NCBI RefSeq assembly: GCF_014192575.1
Contig: NZ_JACHYC010000010.1
Coordinates: 62,001 to 126,000, forward strand
DNA: 64,000 nucleotides
Origin: Variovorax sp. Sphag1AA
GTDB lineage: Bacteria; Pseudomonadota; Gammaproteobacteria; Burkholderiales; Burkholderiaceae_C
Direction: 5' to 3'
Shown: piece after piece, positions 25,955-33,934 of the stretch
Layout: every line of letters starts with the position of its first letter
Numbering within the stretch: the first letter of the stretch is position 1
Notes under the pieces: generated by a model
Databases searched by the model: none
What the model was told of the DNA's origin: nothing
The model's input: the letters and a program-made list of their open reading frames with translations, nothing else
Translations under genes and position numbers: made by a program

Positions 25955-27565
25955 TCAATAGGCGCGCACGTCGGGCCAGTGCGTCTCCACGCCGGCATGC
26001 GCGAGCAGCGCCTGGAAGCCGGCGAGTCGCGCGTCGTCGGCCTGCACCTGATGCGGTGTGGTGCACTGGTCGAGGCAATGGGCGGCCAGCCTGCCGGCCA
26101 CTTCGCCCACGTTCCATTCGACAGGGTGCAGCCGATAGCAGCCGTTCGTGATGTGCGTGGTGGCGATGTTCTTGCCGCCGGCGAGCAGGTTGGTCATGCG
26201 TCGCGGCAGCAAGGCGCCGAGCGGGATCTCGAAAGGGCAGGACGGCACGTCGATGTAGTTGTCGCCACCGGTGGAGGGATGCAGGTCGATGCGGTACATG
26301 CCCACGCCGACGCTGTCGCGGTACCGCACGGCGCCCTGGTCGCCACGCACCGCATGCGACAGATGCTGCTCGACGATGCGCGTCACGCCGAGGATGCGGC
26401 GACTCTCGCGAACATAGGGCGCCATCGCGAGGCCGTGCGAAGTGCCGGTGACATCGCCGCGCAGACGCAACCCCGGGAAGCCCGTGCCGCCGTCCGCGCG
26501 CGGCGCTTCGGTCTGCAGCCAGTAGAAAACTGAGTGCGACAACTCGGCCGCCGATTGCAGATGGCGCGCTTTCTCGGCCTCCGACACATCGAGGATCGAG
26601 CCCTCCATGTAGTCGATCATGGGCCAGTTCACGAGGCAGATGTCCGAGGCGTAGGCGCCGGGAGTGAAGTTGCGCCGCGCCGCGATGCGCCTGAAGGTCC
26701 ACAGGTTCTGGTCGCCGCCGCTCTTGCGCTGGTCGGCATCGACGAGCAGTGGATCGTCGTCCGGATTGGGTGTGAAGGAGCGCTCGGTGATCTCCAGCGT
26801 GCGCGGATGCGGTGCCTTGAAGCCCAGCAGCGGCCCACCCCAGAAGTGCGGCTGGTAGGTGCGCCAGTATTCGTAGTTGCGGGGCTTGTCGATGGTGTGG
26901 TCGCCATCGACATGATCGATCGCGAAGCAGATCGACACCGCCTGCACGTTGTGCGGCTGCGCCGTGGAAGGCGCGCTCGGCTCGCCGGTGTCGGCCTGGC
27001 TTTCGAAGCCGATCACGTACTCGCAGCCGGTGAGCGGCAGCAGGTCGCCCAGTTCTGTCGCGTCGATCACGAAGGCGGCTTCCACCGCGATCTCTTCAGC
27101 CGTATCGCGATGACGCAGCGTCACGGCGCGCACGGTGTCGCCATCCGTATCGGCGGCGACGGGGCGGTAGGGCTGCAACACCGTCAGCCGGCCGGCGCCC
27201 CGGTAGGGCGCCAGCATCGCTTCGAGCACCGCCAGACCCACGCGTGGCTCGGCGCAGATGCGGCTCACCCATCCCGCACCGGGGTTGAGTTGATCCCACG
27301 CGCGGCTGGCTGCGGTCAACGGGTAGTGATCGCGGTAGTAGCGCCGGATGCCGTCGCGCAGCGCCCGATAGCGGCGCGTGACGCCGAACTGCTCGACCCA
27401 GCTGTGCTCGTCCGGCGGCACCGCCTGGCTGGTGAGCTGCCCGCCGATCCAGTCGTACTCCTCGCTCATCACGACCGAACGGCCGGCTTCCAGCGCACCC
27501 AGCGCCGCGGCCACGCCGCCCAGCCCACCGCCGACCACGAGGATGTCCGTCTTCATTTCGCGCAT
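25955..27565 (-). CDS. FAD-dependent oxidoreductase linked to sugar importer
   Basis: 536 residues. The Rossmann motif is DILVVGGGLGGVAAALGALE at the N-terminus, followed by SEEYDWIGGQLTSQAVPPDE, the pattern of the FAD_oxidored family (PF12831). Later signatures include AAFVIDATELGDLLPLTG and GALLPRRMTNLLAGGKNIAT. Family members are often encoded beside carbohydrate importers or polysaccharide lyases and are thought to oxidise a sugar or glycan part, but few are characterised. It sits between the lacI gene (39 nt upstream) and the binding protein. No secretion signal is seen, so it should act in the cytoplasm on the imported ligand. Confidence 0.88.
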   Translation of the reverse strand: MREMKTDILVVGGGLGGVAAALGALEAGRSVVMSEEYDWIGGQLTSQAVPPDEHSWVEQFGVTRRYRALRDGIRRYYRDHYPLTAASRAWDQLNPGAGWVSRICAEPRVGLAVLEAMLAPYRGAGRLTVLQPYRPVAADTDGDTVRAVTLRHRDTAEEIAVEAAFVIDATELGDLLPLTGCEYVIGFESQADTGEPSAPSTAQPHNVQAVSICFAIDHVDGDHTIDKPRNYEYWRTYQPHFWGGPLLGFKAPHPRTLEITERSFTPNPDDDPLLVDADQRKSGGDQNLWTFRRIAARRNFTPGAYASDICLVNWPMIDYMEGSILDVSEAEKARHLQSAAELSHSVFYWLQTEAPRADGGTGFPGLRLRGDVTGTSHGLAMAPYVRESRRILGVTRIVEQHLSHAVRGDQGAVRYRDSVGVGMYRIDLHPSTGGDNYIDVPSCPFEIPLGALLPRRMTNLLAGGKNIATTHITNGCYRLHPVEWNVGEVAGRLAAHCLDQCTTPHQVQADDARLAGFQALLAHAGVETHWPDVRAY

Positions 27566-27604
27566 GCTTTGTCGTCCCTGTTCGTTCGTGTGGGTGATTC
27601 GATG

Positions 27605-28639
27605 TCAACGCCGCTGCGCGGGGCCGAGGGTTTCGCCGCGGATCGGCTCGCAATGCAGGAGCACCTGCTGCACCGCTTGCGACATGCCGCCTTCGACGCG
27701 GCGCACCAGCATCGCGGTGGCCTGTCGGCCCATCTCCTCGCGTGGAATGGCGAAGGACGCGAAGCGCGTGCCGCTGCCCTCCGTGCGAATGTGCGAGCCG
27801 AGCGCCAGCACCGAGAAATCCGCCGGCAGGCTCAGCCCGCGCGCTTTCGCCGCACGCTCAAGGCGCACCGCGTCGGCCAACTCGACGCAGAAGGCCGCGG
27901 TCGCGCCGCTGGCCAGCAAGGCATCGAGCAATTGGTGGTCGTCGGCAGGCGTGTCCGGCAATTGCAGGACCAGTTCCAGGTCGCTGCCGAGCGCGCTCGT
28001 GAAGCCCTTCCAGCGATCGAGCGGCGACTCCGCCGGGCCGATCGATCCGAGATACGCGAGCCGCCGATGCCCCAGTTCGCGCGCCTGCTGCACGAGCGCG
28101 GCGGTGGCGGTCGCGTAGTCGCCGCCGACGAAGGGCACGGACCCGCCAGCATCCTCGCGACGGCCGATGGCGACGAAGGGATAGTCGCCCGCCACCAGCC
28201 GCGCGAGCTCGGTCCGGTCGAAGGTCTTGCCCAGGACGATGCAGCCATCGGCAATGCGCAGGCGTCCTTCCTCCGCGAATATCTTGCGCTGCGTGCCTTC
28301 GCCAGCGCCGGTCAGGAGCAGCAGGTCGTAGCCGCGCGCTTGTGCTTCTTCCTCGATGCCGAACAGGAAGGGCAGGAAGAAGTCGGCGTGCGCATTCGGA
28401 AACGCCGGCTCGTAGGTAAACACGCCCAGGATCCGGTTGGAACCCCGTGCCATCCGACGGGCGATCGGGTCGGGCACATAGCCGGTCTCCCGGATGATCT
28501 TTTGCACCCGTTCGCGCGTTTCGGGCGGGATGCGCGCAAGCGCGTTCTCTGCGCCGTTGAGCACCAGCGACACCGTGGCCTGACTGACGCCGGCGAGTCG
28601 GGCGATGTCTTGCTGAGTCAGGCGGCGCGCTGGGGGCAT
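27605..28639 (-). CDS. LacI family transcriptional regulator
   Basis: 344 residues. The N-terminal helix-turn-helix and hinge are clear: LTQQDIARLAGVSQATVSLV, LNGAENALARIPPETRERVQ and YVPDPIARRMARGS. A periplasmic-binding-protein-like sensor domain follows (ILGVFTYEPAFPNAHADFFL, VPFVGGDYATATAALVQQ). It is the first gene of the unit lacI-FAD oxidoreductase-ABC importer, with a palindromic site just upstream, so autoregulation of the whole operon is likely, relieved by the imported sugar or a derivative. Confidence 0.93.
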   Translation of the reverse strand: MPPARRLTQQDIARLAGVSQATVSLVLNGAENALARIPPETRERVQKIIRETGYVPDPIARRMARGSNRILGVFTYEPAFPNAHADFFLPFLFGIEEEAQARGYDLLLLTGAGEGTQRKIFAEEGRLRIADGCIVLGKTFDRTELARLVAGDYPFVAIGRREDAGGSVPFVGGDYATATAALVQQARELGHRRLAYLGSIGPAESPLDRWKGFTSALGSDLELVLQLPDTPADDHQLLDALLASGATAAFCVELADAVRLERAAKARGLSLPADFSVLALGSHIRTEGSGTRFASFAIPREEMGRQATAMLVRRVEGGMSQAVQQVLLHCEPIRGETLGPAQRR

Positions 28640-28644
28640 GTGTT

Positions 28645-28680
28645 GCTGATGCGTATTAGCTGGGTGGTAATACGCATTAT
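28645..28680 (-). promoter_or_regulatory. Double LacI-type operator upstream of lacI
   Basis: ATGCGTATTA (28649-28658) and TAATACGCAT (28668-28677) are a perfect 10-bp inverted repeat with a 9-bp spacer. Each half is itself a near-palindrome centred on CG (ATGCGTAT), the form typical of LacI-family sites, centre to centre about 19 bp. It lies 10-38 nt before the lacI start, over the expected promoter. Confidence 0.65.
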
Positions 28681-28751
28681 CAACAACACATTGCGGAACT
28701 CAATCAAGAAGAAGGGAGGGATTTCCCGGGTCGCCATGTCGGTGAAGGAAA

Positions 28752-29906
28752 ATGCCGAGGCAATCCATCGGAAAGAACATGACCAAGCTCGACGACCCGC
28801 TCCACGACGCCGAGATCGGCTCCCGCGACAGCACGATCGACACGACCCGCATTGATGACGTTCGCATCAGCGCGGTTCGCCCCCTGATGACGCCGGCACT
28901 TCTGCAGGAGCGAGTTCCCGTTCGGGACGACACCCTCGCTCTCGTCGAGGCTGGCCGCTCGGCGATCGCCGATGTCCTGCATGGCCGCGACGACCGGTTG
29001 ATCGTCGTGGTCGGGCCCTGCTCGATCCACGACCATGACCAGGCCATCGAGTACGCCCACCTGCTGAAGAAGGAAGCCAGCAATTTCGAGGACGATCTGT
29101 TGATCGTCATGCGCACCTACTTCGAGAAGCCGCGCACGACCGTGGGCTGGAAGGGGTACATCAATGATCCGCACCTGGATGGCAGCTTCGCCATCAACGA
29201 GGGTCTGGAGCGCGCCCGTCGCCTGCTTCTCGAGTTGACGCTGCTGGGGCTTCCGGCGGGCACCGAGTTCCTCGATCTTCTGAGTCCCCAGTTCATCGCC
29301 GATCTCATCGCATGGGGTGCCATCGGAGCCCGGACGACCGAGAGCCAGAGCCATCGCCAACTCGCTTCCGGACTCAGTTGCCCCGTGGGCTTCAAGAACG
29401 GAACCGACGGCAGCATCAAGGTGGCCGCCGATGCCATCCTTGCCGCGAGGGCGCCGCACGCCTTCATGGGCATGACCAAGATGGGAATGGCCGCGATCTT
29501 CGAGACGCGCGGCAACGACGATTGCCACGTGATCCTGCGCGGGGGCAAGAAGCCGAACTACTCGGCCGAGGACGTGGCGGCCAACTGCGAAGCGCTGCGC
29601 GCGAATGGCCTCAGGGAGCAGGTCATGATCGATGTGTCGCATGCCAACAGCAGCAAGCAACACCATCGCCAGATCGAGGTGGCGCACGACGTGGCGCAGC
29701 AGGTCTCCGCGGGCGACGGGCGCATCACCGGCATCATGATTGAAAGCAATCTGGAGGAGGGCCGGCAGGATCTGATTCCCGGCGTGGCGCTCAAGCGCGG
29801 GGTATCGATCACGGATGCCTGCATCAGCTTCAGGCAGACGGTTCCGGTCCTGGACGAACTCGCGAGCGCGGTTCGGAGTCGACGACAAGCCAAGCGCGGC
29901 CGCTAG
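28752..29906 (+). CDS. aroG: 3-deoxy-7-phosphoheptulonate (DAHP) synthase, class I
   Basis: 384 residues; condenses phosphoenolpyruvate and erythrose 4-phosphate as the first step of the shikimate pathway. Hallmarks: VVVGPCSIHDHDQAIEYA, MRTYFEKPRTTVGWKGYIND, ARTTESQSHRQLASGL, GFKNGTDGSI, HVILRGGKKPNY (metal His) and MIDVSHANSSKQ. The N-terminal 40 residues correspond to the allosteric element of AroF/G/H enzymes; which amino acid inhibits cannot be read from sequence. ATG at 28752 has a ggtgaagga site; ATG at 28779 (MTKLDDP) is an alternative. It is divergent from the lacI operon and followed by a terminator. Confidence 0.95.
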   Translation: MPRQSIGKNMTKLDDPLHDAEIGSRDSTIDTTRIDDVRISAVRPLMTPALLQERVPVRDDTLALVEAGRSAIADVLHGRDDRLIVVVGPCSIHDHDQAIEYAHLLKKEASNFEDDLLIVMRTYFEKPRTTVGWKGYINDPHLDGSFAINEGLERARRLLLELTLLGLPAGTEFLDLLSPQFIADLIAWGAIGARTTESQSHRQLASGLSCPVGFKNGTDGSIKVAADAILAARAPHAFMGMTKMGMAAIFETRGNDDCHVILRGGKKPNYSAEDVAANCEALRANGLREQVMIDVSHANSSKQHHRQIEVAHDVAQQVSAGDGRITGIMIESNLEEGRQDLIPGVALKRGVSITDACISFRQTVPVLDELASAVRSRRQAKRGR

Positions 29907-29929
29907 CCGATTGCGTGTCGGAAATGGAA

Positions 29930-29951
29930 CCGCCCTCTCGAGAGAGGGCGG
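29930..29951 (+). terminator. Intrinsic terminator after aroG
   Basis: CCGCCCTCT / AGAGGGCGG form a perfect 9-bp GC-rich stem with a CGAG tetraloop, followed by CTTT and preceded by GGAA. It lies 24 nt after the aroG stop. The T tract is short, so efficiency is uncertain. Confidence 0.75.
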
Positions 29952-29999
29952 CTTTGCAGGGGATCGGGGAGTGCGTTGCCGCGGGTCGCGGCGGACGGC

Positions 30000-30095
30000 T
30001 TAGAGGCGCTGTTGGGCTTCCTTGATACCGAGCTTCGCAAGCCCGAAAGCGCAGACTCCGAAAACAGCGACGAGGCAGAGGATGGTGGTGATCAT
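30000..30095 (-). CDS. 31-residue membrane peptide
   Basis: A short gene encoding one hydrophobic helix followed by a polar tail: MITTILCLVAVFGVCAFGLA then KLGIKEAQQRL. A good ribosome binding site (gaaggaaag, 7 nt before ATG) and a -10-like TACAAT (30122-30127, minus strand) with a double palindrome just upstream support that it is real. The peptide resembles single-pass small inner-membrane proteins; no family name can be given. Two cysteines lie in the helix. It is likely tightly repressed or induced through the palindrome. Confidence 0.7.
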   Translation of the reverse strand: MITTILCLVAVFGVCAFGLAKLGIKEAQQRL

Positions 30096-30121
30096 TTGGA
30101 CTTTCCTTCGGTTAGGGGTCC

Positions 30122-30160
30122 ATTGTACAGGGTAAACCCTAATTAACGAGGGTTTACCCT
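30122..30160 (-). promoter_or_regulatory. Promoter with tandem palindromic operator for the 31-aa gene
   Basis: AGGGTAAACCCT (30129-30140) and AGGGTTTACCCT (30149-30160) are exact reverse complements separated by 8 nt; each is also a near-perfect palindrome (AGGGTWWACCCT), centres 20 bp apart, i.e. the same helix face. A -10-like TACAAT (minus strand) directly follows, so a bound protein would cover the promoter. The cognate regulator is not obvious in the window. Confidence 0.65.
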
Positions 30161-30181
30161 AATCACCGTCGGCGACCGGGA

Positions 30182-30448
30182 TCAGTGCGAGTACGGCCGA
30201 AGCACTCCAGAGGCCGCTATCTCTAACGCACGCGCGGGGGGCAGGCCGGTTTTGACGAGCGCCTTCAGCCGGCGATACACCTCGAACATCAACTCCTCGT
30301 CGTATTCGCTCGAATCGGGGTCGATGACTGGATATTCCTGCTCCAGATAGCTGAGCGTCCAGTCGTACCGGTCCCTGATGTCCGCTGGCTGCTTGTTGAA
30401 CTGAACGCGCTCCGTCTGCGGGGAACGCGAGCTCGACTGAATTCTCAT
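30182..30448 (-). CDS. Hypothetical protein, 88 aa
   Basis: Starts MRIQSSSRSPQTERVQF with a strong ribosome binding site (taggggg). The body is acidic and helical: RDRYDWTLSYLEQEYPVID, DEELMFEVYRRLKALVKTGL and ARALEIAASGVLRP. It is upstream of, and on the same strand as, the 31-residue peptide gene, with the double palindrome between them. I do not recognise the family; there is no signal peptide, membrane segment or obvious DNA-binding motif. Confidence 0.65.
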   Translation of the reverse strand: MRIQSSSRSPQTERVQFNKQPADIRDRYDWTLSYLEQEYPVIDPDSSEYDEELMFEVYRRLKALVKTGLPPARALEIAASGVLRPYSH

Positions 30449-30539
30449 GGCACCCCCTAAAAGTATCGGAAGCTGAAGAAGCTGGGCGTGCTCAAAATGT
30501 AGTACCAAAGATAACAGCAACGCCAGACCGCTTGTCCGC

Positions 30540-32345
30540 TCAGGCGACCGCTGGCGTCCCCGGTGATGGCTCCTTTTCCTGGTGCCAGCGATCCTTGGAC
30601 AGCATCACCTCGTGATGGCCGGCACCCGCCGGAATCATCGGAAAGCAGTTCTCCTGCGACGCCACCTGCACGTCGAGGAAGAACGGGCCATCGAAGGCCA
30701 GGCATTCGGCGAGCGCGTCGTCCAGCTCACGCGGATCGGCGACGCGGCGCGCACCCCAGCCGAAGGCCTTCGCCAGCGCCACGAAGTCCGGCAGCGCCGC
30801 GTTCCAGCTGTGCGACAGCCGGTTGCCGTGGTTCAGCTCCTGCCACTGGCGCACCATGCCCATGTAGCCGTTGTTGCTGAGCACAAGCTTGACGGGCGTG
30901 CGGTGCTGCACCGCGGTCGAGAGCTCCTGGATGTTCATCAGGACGGACGCATCGCCGCTCACGCAGACGACGAGCGCATCGGGATGCGCCACCTGCGCGC
31001 CGATCGCGGCCGGCAGACCGTAGCCCATGGTGCCCGCGCCGCCGGAGGTCAGCCAGCGCGCGGGTCGATCGAATTGCAGGTATTGCGCGGCCCACATCTG
31101 GTGCTGCCCGACGTCGGTGGAGACGATGGCGTCGCGACCTTGCAGCCGAGACTGCAGCGCGACCATGAGTTGCTGCGGCACGATTTCGTCCGGTCGCAGG
31201 GCGAAGTCCAGGCAGCGCTCTTCACGCCAGCGCGCGATGCGCTGCCACCACGGCGCGAGACGCTCGGGCGCGAGGCCTTGCAGCTCGGGCAGGTCCAGCA
31301 GACCGTTCAGCACCTCACCGCAATCACCCACGATCGGCACGTCGGCCCGCACCGTCCTGTGGATGCTGCTCGGGTCAATGTCGATGTGGATCTTGCGCGC
31401 ATGCGGACAGAACGCATCGAGCCTGCCGGTGACCCGGTCGTCGAAGCGCGCTCCGACGTTGACGACCAGATCGGCCTCGTGCATTGCGAGGTTCGCTTCG
31501 AGCGTGCCGTGCATTCCGAGCATGCCGAGCCACTGCGGATCGGACGCGGGGAACACACCGAGCCCCATCAGGGTGAGCGTGCAAGGCGCCCCGGTCCCGC
31601 GCACAAGCCGCGTGAAAGCGGCGCACGCATCGGGGCCTGAATTCACCAGGCCGCCGCCGCCATAGAACACCGGACGACGCGCGGTGGAGATGAGGTCGGC
31701 CGCGCGCTGCAGGCTGCCTCGATGCGCGGCCGGATGCGCTGCAATTGCACGTGCGCGCATCGCATCGGTGGTTCGCGCGCACTCGCTCTGGGCCAGCTGA
31801 ACATCCTTGGGCACATCTAGCAGCACCGGACCCGGCCGGCCGCTCCTGGCGATGGCGAGTGCCTGCCGCACCGCCCCGGGGATCTGCCCGGGATTGCGCG
31901 CCTGAAAGCTCCACTTGGTCACGGGACGCGACATGCCCAGCGCATCGCTCTCCTGGAAGGCATTGGTGCCGATCACGCTTGTCGCGACCTGCCCGCTGAT
32001 GACCAGCACCGGCACGGAGTCGCTCATCGCATCGAGCAAGCCGGTGATGGTGTTGCTGACACCGGGGCCGGACGTCACCAGCACTACGCCGACCTTGCCG
32101 GTGGTGCGTGCATAGCCTTCGGCGGCATGCACGGCCGCTTGTTCGTGGCGGACGAGGATGTGGCGCAGCCGGGGCTCTCCGTGGAGCGCGTCATACAGCG
32201 GAAGGGCTGCGCCGCCGGGGTAGCCGAACAGGGTGTCGATGCCGCATGCGACCAGCGTGTCGAGCAGCAGTTGGGCGCCGCTGCGGAGGGTTGCGGGCAA
32301 TTCCTGGGTGCCGGGCGGAGCCGGGTCTGTCGTGGCGATTTCCAT
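30540..32345 (-). CDS. ilvB: Acetolactate synthase large subunit-like thiamine diphosphate enzyme
   Basis: 601 residues with the full acetohydroxyacid synthase layout. The catalytic Glu lies in VRHEQAAVHAAEGYAR, the FAD/middle domain has ARFDDRVTGRLDAF, and the ThDP/Mg site is GDASVLMNIQEL through LSNNGYMGMVRQWQ. The C-terminal CFPMIPAGAGHHEVM is typical of biosynthetic enzymes. It would form acetolactate or acetohydroxybutyrate for branched-chain amino acids. No small regulatory subunit (ilvN) or ilvC lies beside it, so it may be an extra copy with another role. It is divergent from an Lrp-type regulator with only 46 nt between start codons. Confidence 0.9.
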   Translation of the reverse strand: MEIATTDPAPPGTQELPATLRSGAQLLLDTLVACGIDTLFGYPGGAALPLYDALHGEPRLRHILVRHEQAAVHAAEGYARTTGKVGVVLVTSGPGVSNTITGLLDAMSDSVPVLVISGQVATSVIGTNAFQESDALGMSRPVTKWSFQARNPGQIPGAVRQALAIARSGRPGPVLLDVPKDVQLAQSECARTTDAMRARAIAAHPAAHRGSLQRAADLISTARRPVFYGGGGLVNSGPDACAAFTRLVRGTGAPCTLTLMGLGVFPASDPQWLGMLGMHGTLEANLAMHEADLVVNVGARFDDRVTGRLDAFCPHARKIHIDIDPSSIHRTVRADVPIVGDCGEVLNGLLDLPELQGLAPERLAPWWQRIARWREERCLDFALRPDEIVPQQLMVALQSRLQGRDAIVSTDVGQHQMWAAQYLQFDRPARWLTSGGAGTMGYGLPAAIGAQVAHPDALVVCVSGDASVLMNIQELSTAVQHRTPVKLVLSNNGYMGMVRQWQELNHGNRLSHSWNAALPDFVALAKAFGWGARRVADPRELDDALAECLAFDGPFFLDVQVASQENCFPMIPAGAGHHEVMLSKDRWHQEKEPSPGTPAVA

Positions 32346-32391
32346 GCCACGATTCTTCTGGCTTTGCCGCAGAATGTGCTTCGGAAATTCG

Positions 32392-32904
32392 ATGAATAAG
32401 GAGGTTTCCTTGAAGATTCAAAGGAAAAACCAGAGATCTGACGAAGAACTTTTTGACAAGATCGACATGGCGATCCTGCGCATCCTTCTGCAGGACTCGC
32501 GGCGTTCGCTGCAGGACATCGGTAGCGAGGTCGGGCTCTCGGCCACCAGTTGCTGGAGCCGCATCAAGCGTCTCGAAGCCGAAGGCGTGATCCGGCGCTA
32601 CACGGTCGACGTGGATCCTGCGAGCCTTGGCTACCGCGACTCGGTGATCGTGCACCTCACGCTCGAAAGCCACACCGACGAAACGCTCTACGAGTTCGGT
32701 CGGGTGCTCGCGACCATCCCCGAGGTGCTGGAGGCCTACCTTGTGTCAGGCGACTACGACTACTACATCCGCATCGCGGTGCGCGACACGCGCGACTATG
32801 AGCGGCTGCTGCGCGAGAAGCTCTACAAGATTCCGGGCATCCGCCACAGCAAGTCGCACTTCGTGCTGCGGGTGCTGAAAGAGGCCAGCGTGCCGATCGA
32901 GTGA
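32392..32904 (+). CDS. Lrp/AsnC family transcriptional regulator
   Basis: 170 residues. The helix-turn-helix at about 20-65 reads FDKIDMAILRILLQDSRRSL, QDIGSEVGLSATSCWSRIKR and LEAEGVIRRYTVDVDP. The RAM effector domain follows (EVLEAYLVSGDYDYYIRIAV, LYKIPGIRHSKSHFVLRVLK). It starts 46 nt from the divergent acetolactate synthase gene and probably controls it in response to an amino acid; that link is inferred from position. The start is MNKEVSLKIQ with a purine-rich upstream site. Confidence 0.93.
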   Translation: MNKEVSLKIQRKNQRSDEELFDKIDMAILRILLQDSRRSLQDIGSEVGLSATSCWSRIKRLEAEGVIRRYTVDVDPASLGYRDSVIVHLTLESHTDETLYEFGRVLATIPEVLEAYLVSGDYDYYIRIAVRDTRDYERLLREKLYKIPGIRHSKSHFVLRVLKEASVPIE

Positions 32905-32906
32905 GG

Positions 32907-33881
32907 TCACTCCGAGAGACGCTGCGTCGCGCCCTTGAGCAGCGCCTCGGCTTCCTGGCTCACACGCACGACCACTTCGCGCGCCGAAGGAATGTCGCGC
33001 ACGAGCCCGACGGCCTCGCCGGCAATCACGGCGGCGATGTCGAAGTTGCCTGCCTCCCGGGCCGCGAGGTAGCCCGCGTGCTCCTGTTCGGCGCGGCGCA
33101 CGAGTTCGAGTTCGCGGCCGGTCCACCGCTCCAGAAAATCGTTGCGCAGGCATCGCCCCGTGAACGGCGCAGGCCAAACCCGCTTTCGCGCGATGTCGAA
33201 GACCACGCCCCGAGCGGTCTCGTCACCCGTCGCGCGTTGGACGCGGGCCTTGGCTTCGGCCGCAATGGCCGCCTCTTTCGTGGCATAGAAGCGCGTGCCC
33301 ATCAGCACCCCCGACGCGCCGAGCATCAACGCCGCGGCTAGCCCCCGCCCATCCGCGATGCCACCGGCGGCAACCACGGGCACGTCCGGCCCGATGGCAT
33401 CGATGAGCTCCGGCACCAGCGTCAAGGTCGAGCGCGTGGCGCCGTGCCCGCCGGCTTCGGTGCCCTGCGCCACCAGGATGTCCGCGCCCACGGAGGCTGC
33501 CTCGCGCGCCATGTCGATCGTCTGCACCTGGCAGATCAGCGCTGCGCCCGAGCGCTTGATCGGTTCGGCAAAAGGCGCCGGATCACCGAAGGAAAGCATG
33601 ACCGCCGCGGGCCCGCTCTCCAGTGCGAGATCGAGCAGGCGCGGCTGCTTCGCGAGGCTCCATGTGATGAAGCCGATGCCGAAGCGCACCTGCGTTTCCT
33701 TGATGCGCGCGATCTCGCGCTCCAGCCATGCGGCATCGCCGTAGCCACCGCCCAGGATCCCGAGCCCCCCGGCGCCACTCACGGCCGAGGCGAGCGAGGC
33801 GTCGGCGACCACATCCATCGGCGCCAGCAGAACGGGGTGGCGGATGCCGAGTCGCTTCGTGAGCGCAGTCTGGATCGACAT
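32907..33881 (-). CDS. Nitronate monooxygenase family (NPD/2-nitropropane dioxygenase-like) flavoprotein
   Basis: 324 residues. FMN-dependent TIM-barrel signatures: GIRHPVLLAPMDVVADASLA, GGLGILGGGYGD, GADILVAQGTEAGGHGATRS with the catalytic His region, VPVVAAGGIADGRGLAAALM and GASGVLMGTRFYATKEA. Such enzymes oxidise toxic nitronates, though many family members act on other substrates. The start MSIQTALTKR follows a purine-rich site (ggaatccc). It is 53 nt downstream of the hemerythrin gene on the same strand, possibly one unit. Ends 2 nt beyond the convergent Lrp gene stop. Confidence 0.9.
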   Translation of the reverse strand: MSIQTALTKRLGIRHPVLLAPMDVVADASLASAVSGAGGLGILGGGYGDAAWLEREIARIKETQVRFGIGFITWSLAKQPRLLDLALESGPAAVMLSFGDPAPFAEPIKRSGAALICQVQTIDMAREAASVGADILVAQGTEAGGHGATRSTLTLVPELIDAIGPDVPVVAAGGIADGRGLAAALMLGASGVLMGTRFYATKEAAIAAEAKARVQRATGDETARGVVFDIARKRVWPAPFTGRCLRNDFLERWTGRELELVRRAEQEHAGYLAAREAGNFDIAAVIAGEAVGLVRDIPSAREVVVRVSQEAEALLKGATQRLSE

Positions 33882-33934
33882 GGGATTCCTCCGATCGAGT
33901 GGATGCGGCGGCGCCCATTGTCTTCCCGTTCCTG

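Noticed and set aside
26534..28855. 773-codon plus-strand frame
   Set aside because: Antisense to the FAD oxidoreductase and LacI genes, both with intact motifs; Arg/His/Ala-rich shadow composition.
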